From an uncultured Eubacterium sp. (GTDB taxonomy: Bacteria > Bacillota > Clostridia > Oscillospirales > Acutalibacteraceae): 64,000 nucleotides of DNA. Below, in pieces: positions 58,829 through 64,000 of the stretch. The notes under the pieces were generated by a model. That model was not told the DNA's origin. It saw only the letters and a list, made by a program, of their open reading frames with translations, and ran no database searches. How positions within the stretch are numbered: position 1 is the first letter of the stretch; each line of letters begins with the position of its first letter. The stretch is taken from the NCBI GenBank assembly GCA_900542875.1, contig UQPH01000004.1, positions 12,536 to 76,535 on the forward strand, given 5' to 3'. Made by a program: the position numbers and the translations under genes.

Positions 58829-59050
58829 ATGCAAAAGAAAGAATTAGACCAACTAAAAAAAGAAAATGCACGACTCAAGGCTGCTCTGTCCGAGGCTGAG
58901 TATGAGTGTCAGCGACTCTCTATTATTAATTCAAATCTCGAGTCTCAACTTAATGAGTCAAATCGAGAACTTGAAAAGAATATAGATGTTCTTCAGTCTC
59001 TTAAAGGCGAGATAGAAAATCTCGTTGACAGCCTTAAAAGCAATAATTAA
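58829..59050 (+). CDS. Small coiled-coil protein
   Basis: A 73-aa protein that is almost one continuous heptad coiled coil (LDQLKKENARLKAALSEAEY, LESQLNESNRELEKNIDVLQ), with no membrane segment or HTH. GGTTGGAGA serves as SD. It closes the foldase operon, 40 bases after foldase 2, before a terminator. The N-terminal coiled coil of foldase 2 makes an interaction conceivable (speculation). Unknown function. Confidence 0.7.
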   Translation: MQKKELDQLKKENARLKAALSEAEYECQRLSIINSNLESQLNESNRELEKNIDVLQSLKGEIENLVDSLKSNN

Positions 59051-59060
59051 ATATTTAACT

Positions 59061-59097
59061 TTAATCGGAATGGGTACGCTCATTCCGATTATTTATT
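59061..59097 (+). terminator. Terminator of the foldase operon
   Basis: AATCGGAATG pairs with CATTCCGATT over an 8-nt loop, followed by ATTTATTTT. The tail meets the -35 box of the next promoter. Confidence 0.85.
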
Positions 59098-59126
59098 TTG
59101 ACAAACTACGTACTCTAATATATAAT
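59098..59126 (+). promoter_or_regulatory. Sigma-A promoter of the beta-mannosidase gene
   Basis: TTGACA (59098-59103), 17 bp, TATAAT (59121-59126), 35 bases before the ATG. No clear cre or other operator was seen. Confidence 0.9.
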
Positions 59127-59161
59127 GTTTATATTATATATAAATAATCGGAGTTACTATT

Positions 59162-61699
59162 ATGCAAAAAAATTTGAACGGAAAATGGCTCTTTAAGCAG
59201 AGCGACAAAACTCAGTGGCTCGATGCCTCAGTGCCCGGTTGTAATTTTCTCGACCTTATGGATAATAACCTTATTGATGACCCCTTTATAGGACTTAACG
59301 AAAAGGATGTCGCTTGGGTCGGCGAAAAAGATTTTGAGTATAAAAAGACATTTAACCTCGGCGAGGACGAACTTAACTGCGACGAGGTGCTCCTTTGTGC
59401 CAAGGCACTTGATACCGTATGTGATGTCAGCGTAAACGGTCGTCACGCTTTTTCTGAAAATAATTGCTTTATTGAGCATAGATATAATGTAAAGCCTTTG
59501 CTTAAAACAGGCGAAAATGAAATACACATTTATTTTCATTCTCCCGTTAATTATGTAAAGGAAAAATATAAGAACTGCCTAACTCCTGTGAACTCAAACG
59601 GTCAAAACGGTATTGTTCATATCCGTAAGCCGCAGTGCCATTTCGGCTGGGACTGGGGACCCGTTCTTCCGCTCAGCGGTATTACCGACGATATTTACCT
59701 TGAATTTGTAAAGGGCGCACGCATTGATTCTTTTGTCGTTAATTCGGATTATGCAGACGAAAAAGGTATAGTTGATGTAAATGTAAAATATACGCAGTTT
59801 TCCGATACCGAGTGTAAAATTACTCTCGTTTCACTTGACGGTAATGAGCAGAGCCAAATCGGCGATAACGCTCACTTTGTGATAGATAATCCCGAACTTT
59901 GGTGGACTTATGATTTGTCCGATAAAAAGGAACAGCCGCTTTATACCGTTATAGTCGAGCTTGTTTCAAACGGCAAAACCGTAAAGACAGCCGAAAAGAA
60001 AATCGGTATCCGCCGCCTTGAACTTAATACAGAATTTGACAGCTTCGGTAAAAATTTTCAGTTTAAGTTAAACGGCGTTCCTGTTTTCGCAAAGGGTGCA
60101 AACTATATTCCGCCCGACAGTTTTATCACTCGCTTTACGCATGATAAACTTGAATATCTTTTGGACGCTTTTCAATTTTCAAATATGAATGTTCTTCGTA
60201 TATGGGGCGGCGGTTATTACGGCAGCGACGCACTTTATGACGAATGTGACAGACGTGGCATTATGGTGTGGCAGGACTTTATGTTTGCGTGCCAGGCTTA
60301 TCCGTTCTTTAATGAGGATTTTCTCGCCAATGTAAAGCGTGAGGTCACATATAATGTTGAGCGAATTTGTTCCCACCCCTCGCTTGCACTCTGGTGCGGC
60401 AATAACGAAATCGAGGATATGCATATGGCGTGGGTTAATATGCCGAAGTATATCGCTTGGACTGAAAAATTCTTCTATCATATCTTGGAAGATGAGATAA
60501 GAAAATGCGATACTCATACTTCGTTTACTCCCGGTTCGCCCGTCGGTATATCTCATAATGAGGGAGTGTACGCCGATAATGTTGGCGATACTCATCTATG
60601 GGGCGTATGGCACGGCTTAAAGCCTATGGACTATTACCGCCGCCGTATGACTCGTTTTTGCAGTGAATTCGGTTTTGAGTCTCTTCCCGATATGAATTCT
60701 ATTCGTATCTTTTCAAAGCCCGAGGACTACGACCTTAACAGTAAAGTCTTTCTTTCCCACCAAAAATGTATGAACGGCAACGATAAAATGGTATATTATA
60801 TCGCAGACCGATTTGACTTGCCGACTCATTTCAGGGATTATGTTTATCTTTCTCAGGTTACTCAACTTGAATGTATTGCCGATGCAACCGAGCATTGGCG
60901 CAGAAATAAGGGCAGATGTAACGGTTCTATGTATTGGCAGTTTAATGATTGCTGGGGCGTTTGCTCGTGGTCAAGCATAGATTATTACGGAAATTATAAG
61001 GCACTCCAGTACGGCGCAAGGCATTTTAACGAGCCGCTCACCGTTTCTTTTGAGGACGATAATAACGGCGTTAAGGTTTTCGTGCTTAACGATTATAGAA
61101 AAAAGCAGAGCGTTCGCCTCGAAATCTCTCTTTTCGATTTTGAAAACGGAGTGCAAAAAACGGTTGAACACAGTATTTCAGACCTTGAAATGCGTACCTC
61201 TTTCGATGTTCCCGGCGAATGGCTCGACTCTTGCAATAAACGCAAAAACGGTCTCGTCGCAACACTTTATAAGGATAATGAGGTTGTCGCACGCAAAACG
61301 CTTCTTCTCGGCAGAGAAAAAAATCTCGTTCTGCCCAAGGCAAAACTTAAAACAAAAATCGAAGTTGCCGACAGTAAGATTACGCTTCATATTAAGACCG
61401 ACAATTTCGCCCGCCTAGTTAAAGCGGAGTGCAGCGTAACCTGCCTGCCGTTTTCGGATAACTTCTTTGATTTGCTCCCGGGTGAGGAAAAGATAATAAC
61501 AATGTCGCTCGACCGCCTCGATTCGGCTCTTGCTCCGAGAGAGGTTGCCAAAAGTATCGTGGTTTACAGCCTCAGTGATATTGAGCTTAATAAAAGTAAA
61601 ATTAATTCTTTTGCAAAGAGGGCTAAGGTTTGGCTCTCGCCCGTAAATATCGCCAACGCCGTTCACCACGGTAAGGTGCCAAAACCGATTAAATTATAA
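59162..61699 (+). CDS. GH2 beta-mannosidase
   Basis: An 845-aa GH2 enzyme with the beta-mannosidase layout: jelly roll (about 1-170), Ig-like domain, TIM barrel (about 290-600), then two C-terminal beta domains. The acid/base Glu416 is in LWCGNNEIED, and the nucleophile Glu502 in RFCSEFGFES. PQCHFGWDWGPVLP and VLRIWGGGYYGSD are beta-mannosidase blocks. There is no signal peptide, so it cleaves beta-mannosides taken up as short oligomers, from plant mannan or N-glycan cores. A methyltransferase gene follows after 15 bases. Confidence 0.94.
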   Translation: MQKNLNGKWLFKQSDKTQWLDASVPGCNFLDLMDNNLIDDPFIGLNEKDVAWVGEKDFEYKKTFNLGEDELNCDEVLLCAKALDTVCDVSVNGRHAFSENNCFIEHRYNVKPLLKTGENEIHIYFHSPVNYVKEKYKNCLTPVNSNGQNGIVHIRKPQCHFGWDWGPVLPLSGITDDIYLEFVKGARIDSFVVNSDYADEKGIVDVNVKYTQFSDTECKITLVSLDGNEQSQIGDNAHFVIDNPELWWTYDLSDKKEQPLYTVIVELVSNGKTVKTAEKKIGIRRLELNTEFDSFGKNFQFKLNGVPVFAKGANYIPPDSFITRFTHDKLEYLLDAFQFSNMNVLRIWGGGYYGSDALYDECDRRGIMVWQDFMFACQAYPFFNEDFLANVKREVTYNVERICSHPSLALWCGNNEIEDMHMAWVNMPKYIAWTEKFFYHILEDEIRKCDTHTSFTPGSPVGISHNEGVYADNVGDTHLWGVWHGLKPMDYYRRRMTRFCSEFGFESLPDMNSIRIFSKPEDYDLNSKVFLSHQKCMNGNDKMVYYIADRFDLPTHFRDYVYLSQVTQLECIADATEHWRRNKGRCNGSMYWQFNDCWGVCSWSSIDYYGNYKALQYGARHFNEPLTVSFEDDNNGVKVFVLNDYRKKQSVRLEISLFDFENGVQKTVEHSISDLEMRTSFDVPGEWLDSCNKRKNGLVATLYKDNEVVARKTLLLGREKNLVLPKAKLKTKIEVADSKITLHIKTDNFARLVKAECSVTCLPFSDNFFDLLPGEEKIITMSLDRLDSALAPREVAKSIVVYSLSDIELNKSKINSFAKRAKVWLSPVNIANAVHHGKVPKPIKL

Positions 61700-61714
61700 T
61701 TTTAGGAGAAATAA

Positions 61715-62872
61715 ATGCAAACTTATAAACAAGTAGATGAATTTATGAAAAGGCTCGACCTTAAATATTTTAAGAATACTAAGGATTTTGTAGCCGACTT
61801 GATGTATAAAACGGATAAGGAGTATACAACTGAGGTTGCCACCTTTTTGAACTCCCGTGCCCTCGGTCAAAATTCCGATAACGATTCGTTCTATCGACTG
61901 AAAAATAAAACGCTCGCCGGTTCTCTGTGCGTTTCCGCCGCATTCGACAGCGGAGTATTTCGCCACATCGGCAATATGCTCGTCGATAATTCCGACCTGC
62001 TTTGCGGCACCGTACTTGATATTGGTTGTGACTGCGGAATCGTAACCTGCTTTATGGCAAGCGAAAACCCCGATACAAAATTTATCGGAGTCGATAAAAA
62101 CGAACTCGCCGTTAATAACGCAAAGGAACTTGCCGAGAGTCTCGGACTCGAAAATGTCGAATTTGTTACCGCCGACGTCTACGATTTTGCTCTTGAAGAA
62201 AAGGCTAATGCCGTAACCTCGTTCAGGTGCCTGCTCGATATTGCCCAAACGCAGACCAAAGGCGTCTCCGTCATAGGTGAGAGGGGAGAGCGTGAGGCTC
62301 GTTACGCCGAGGCTTTTTCTCCGCTTGCAAAGGCTGTCTGTGATAATCTCTCGGACGGCGGTACCGTCATCAGCGTTGAGCGATATACCGCTCTTTACGG
62401 CTGGCTCGGCTGGATGAGCGCACTGTCGAATAACGGCGTAAATCCTCTTTCCGATAAATGTGCACTAATGACCGCTCAGGATATTTCAAGTACAATCGAG
62501 TATTCTGTTACTTTTGCACAAAAAGGAAGCACTTCTTCGCCGCTGGAGGCTTACGACTGCGTTATGTCCGAAAAGTTTAAGTCCGGTGCAGGAGTCGACG
62601 GAGCAAATGCCGAGTACGCTCTTTATAAAGACGCCGACGAAATTCATTTTACCGATGTTAAAAAGGGCGAAAAACTTATTCACCAGTTCGCCACCGCCGT
62701 CAGTCCAAAGGGCAAATATATGTTCTATGAGGCGGATTTGGACAGACGCAGTATAAAATATGTAAACGAAAAAAAGCGTGAAAAAATGATGTCGGATTTT
62801 GAAGATAAGAAGAAAATGTATAATCCTGATGAATATACTATGAACGATTATTCCATAAAATCTTGTACTTAA
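61715..62872 (+). CDS. SAM-dependent class I methyltransferase-fold protein
   Basis: A 385-aa protein with a Rossmann methyltransferase fold around residues 85-190: motif I VLDIGCDCGIVTCFMA, motif II FIGVDKNELAVNNAKELAESLG, and VEFVTADVYDF. An N-terminal ~80-residue helical part and a longer C-terminal region (about 210-385) without known motif flank it. The catalytic NPPY-type motif is not evident, so substrate class (RNA, protein or small molecule) is open. It is cotranscribed with beta-mannosidase (15-base gap, GGAG SD), an unexplained pairing. Confidence 0.8.
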   Translation: MQTYKQVDEFMKRLDLKYFKNTKDFVADLMYKTDKEYTTEVATFLNSRALGQNSDNDSFYRLKNKTLAGSLCVSAAFDSGVFRHIGNMLVDNSDLLCGTVLDIGCDCGIVTCFMASENPDTKFIGVDKNELAVNNAKELAESLGLENVEFVTADVYDFALEEKANAVTSFRCLLDIAQTQTKGVSVIGERGEREARYAEAFSPLAKAVCDNLSDGGTVISVERYTALYGWLGWMSALSNNGVNPLSDKCALMTAQDISSTIEYSVTFAQKGSTSSPLEAYDCVMSEKFKSGAGVDGANAEYALYKDADEIHFTDVKKGEKLIHQFATAVSPKGKYMFYEADLDRRSIKYVNEKKREKMMSDFEDKKKMYNPDEYTMNDYSIKSCT

Positions 62873-62903
62873 TAAACAAAATATTAAACGCAAAAATATA
62901 TTT

Positions 62904-62920
62904 TTGTGCATATTGCACAA
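62904..62920. repeat. Short perfect inverted repeat downstream of the methyltransferase gene
   Basis: TTGTGCA-TAT-TGCACAA. It could be an operator for the pilus genes or part of a weak terminator (TATCGGTTTTCTT follows). The rest of the 172-base gap holds only the promoter below. Confidence 0.5.
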
Positions 62921-62977
62921 TATCGGTTTTCTTCAAGTGTATTAATTGCCGAAAATGAATTTTTTGTGAATATTCTA

Positions 62978-63006
62978 TTGAAAAAATATGGATTTTGTAT
63001 TAATAT
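62978..63006 (+). promoter_or_regulatory. Promoter of the prepilin peptidase gene
   Basis: TTGAAA (62978-62983), 17 bp, TAATAT (63001-63006), about 38 bases before the ATG. Confidence 0.65.
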
Positions 63007-63044
63007 TAGTACAAGAGATACAGATAATAACGGCAGGATAAGAG

Positions 63045-63731
63045 ATGTTTACAGACTCGGTTTTAGTGAAAGTTTTGATAGGAATTGTTTACGGTACGCT
63101 CCTCGGAGTGATAACGGTTCCGCTTTCAAAAAAATTGACGCTGAACAGATCCGAAGATCCTGTAAAGGCTGCACCGCTTAATAAATCTTTGTTTAAGATC
63201 TTATCGATTGCAGTCGGAATTATCGCTTCCGTTGCGGTTTCGCTTACCGCCGAAGACACCGCCTCGTTTATCAGAAATTTGCTGATACTCATCCCGATGT
63301 TTTCCATAGCGGTTGTGGATGCGCTGATTCGTAAGATACCTAATTCTTTACTCCTTGTGATGATAATTATTCAGGTGCCTTATATTACATATACCTGTGT
63401 CATCGAAAAATCACCGGAGCCGCTTTTCTTGGCTTTCGTTGGATTTATAATCGGCTTCGCCTCCTGCGCCGTACCGAGTAAGAAATTACCGATAGGCAGC
63501 GGAGATACAAAGTATTGTGCGCTGATCGGCGGAACACTCGGTTTAACGCTCTATATGCAGTCGGTTATATTAATGGGACTTATCGGTCTGGTTGTTCTTG
63601 TTTACCTAAAGGTAAGTAAGAAGGGCGGAGTCAAAACAATGATTCCTATGGGACCGCTGATTTCCCTCAGTTCGGTAATTTCAATTTGCTTCCCGATATT
63701 GCTCAGCCTTATCGGAAACATATGGAATTAA
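63045..63731 (+). CDS. Prepilin peptidase (A24 family, TadV/CpaA-like)
   Basis: A 228-aa membrane aspartyl protease with six or so helices. The two catalytic Asp are in VVDALIRKIPNSL (the D...IPN motif) and IGSGDTK (the GxGD motif). It has no N-terminal Cys-rich methylase domain, as expected for type IVb/Flp systems. It cuts the leader from Flp pilins such as the one encoded 41 bases downstream. Confidence 0.88.
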   Translation: MFTDSVLVKVLIGIVYGTLLGVITVPLSKKLTLNRSEDPVKAAPLNKSLFKILSIAVGIIASVAVSLTAEDTASFIRNLLILIPMFSIAVVDALIRKIPNSLLLVMIIIQVPYITYTCVIEKSPEPLFLAFVGFIIGFASCAVPSKKLPIGSGDTKYCALIGGTLGLTLYMQSVILMGLIGLVVLVYLKVSKKGGVKTMIPMGPLISLSSVISICFPILLSLIGNIWN

Positions 63732-63772
63732 ATAAATCATAATTAAATTTTTAATAAAAGGAGTAAGTTATT

Positions 63773-63943
63773 ATGATGAAATTTATCAAAGACGAAAACG
63801 GACAGGGCATGCTTGAGTATGTACTCATCATCGCTCTTGTGGTAATTGCTGTTGTTGGTGTTGTTCTTGGTGTAAGAAGTTACCTTAAGAATAAGGATCT
63901 TGCTAACCAGCTTAACGAGATGGAGAATAACGCTACCGCATAA
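63773..63943 (+). CDS. Flp-type pilin
   Basis: A 56-aa Flp/Fap pilin. A short charged leader MMKFIKDENGQG ends with Gly before MLEYVLIIALVVIAVVGVVL; the Glu at +3/+4 followed by Tyr is the Flp motif, so prepilin peptidase should cut after the Gly. The mature part is a ~22-residue hydrophobic helix plus a polar tail. AAAGGAGTAAG precedes it; ATG at 63773 or 63776 are equal options. A terminator follows, and the rest of the Tad machinery would lie beyond the window. Confidence 0.9.
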   Translation: MMKFIKDENGQGMLEYVLIIALVVIAVVGVVLGVRSYLKNKDLANQLNEMENNATA

Positions 63944-63975
63944 GTTATCGTTACAAAATTTTGATCTAAAAAGGT

Positions 63976-64000
63976 TTAGGGCAGGGCTTACACGCCCTGC
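63976..64000 (+). terminator. Hairpin after the Flp pilin (cut by window end)
   Basis: GGGCAGGGC pairs with GCCCTGC over TTACAC right at the window end. A T tract would have to follow outside. In Tad loci such a hairpin after flp often leaves only part of the transcripts to continue downstream. Confidence 0.65.

Overview
The window reads as chromosomal DNA of a spore-forming, anaerobic, low-to-moderate GC Clostridium-relative, most like the Ruminococcaceae/Oscillospiraceae gut clostridia (inference). Evidence: Gram-positive SD sequences and many TTG/GTG starts, sigma-A promoters with 17-bp spacers, a gerA-type germinant receptor operon, a YjcZ-like Cys-rich microprotein, a flavodiiron protein, a butyryl/4-hydroxybutyryl-CoA transferase, a DarA c-di-AMP sensor, HPr, and the classic ylxM-ffh-rpsP-khpA-rimM-trmD set. 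There are no rRNA or tRNA genes, no CRISPR array, no intact insertion sequence and no recognisable phage block.

Layout. 1-4.5 kb: the end of an iron alcohol dehydrogenase, a small lipoprotein, htpG under a perfect CIRCE operator, and a DUF5067 membrane protein divergent from an XRE repressor with two operator-like palindromes between them. 4.5-8.8 kb: threonine deaminase plus ridA, an orphan amino-acid-binding lipoprotein, and a decarboxylase beta/gamma-like pair (oadB broken by a frameshift; a 59-aa gamma-like gene) behind a yybP-ykoY (Mn2+) riboswitch with its terminator. 8.8-12.4 kb: comM and phosphoglucomutase from overlapping divergent promoters, then a 31-aa membrane microprotein. 12.4-17.4 kb: a five-gene operon, tandem-SCP2 protein / class-III aminotransferase / split transketolase (two genes) / tandem-SCP2 protein, the most unusual unit here. 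17.4-24.1 kb: a YjcZ-like microprotein, a flavodiiron protein, a third SCP2 protein, dinB and its partner, and an aminotransferase / TIM-barrel / DMT transporter operon.

24.1-29.5 kb: nrdR with NrdR-box-like repeats over its own promoter, a 55-aa ribbon-helix-helix gene divergent from a YoqJ/SLOG gene, a membrane-anchored phosphoesterase, and an AT-rich ECF sigma/anti-sigma pair lying between a hisC 3' remnant and intact hisC. 29.5-36.5 kb: the SRP/ribosome-maturation operon, split by an inverted acyltransferase gene, then ptsH, and the opposing rsmD-coaD-coiled-coil genes. 36.5-43.8 kb: uvrC, a GH110-like beta-helix glycosidase, a CoA-transferase, a lipoyl-less E2 acyltransferase, and a DUF421/DUF4363 pair.

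43.8-54.8 kb: gerA-gerB-gerC, citrate synthase with a membrane protein and an AEC carrier, darA-holB-ricT, a 2[4Fe-4S] ferredoxin, and an O-antigen-ligase-type protein. 54.9-64 kb: two large tandem membrane-anchored parvulin-type foldases, a coiled-coil protein, GH2 beta-mannosidase with a methyltransferase, then the start of a Flp/Tad pilus locus (prepilin peptidase and Flp pilin). Starts were moved from the longest open frame wherever an SD, a promoter or family alignment decided it. All family calls come from reading motifs by eye; no search was run.
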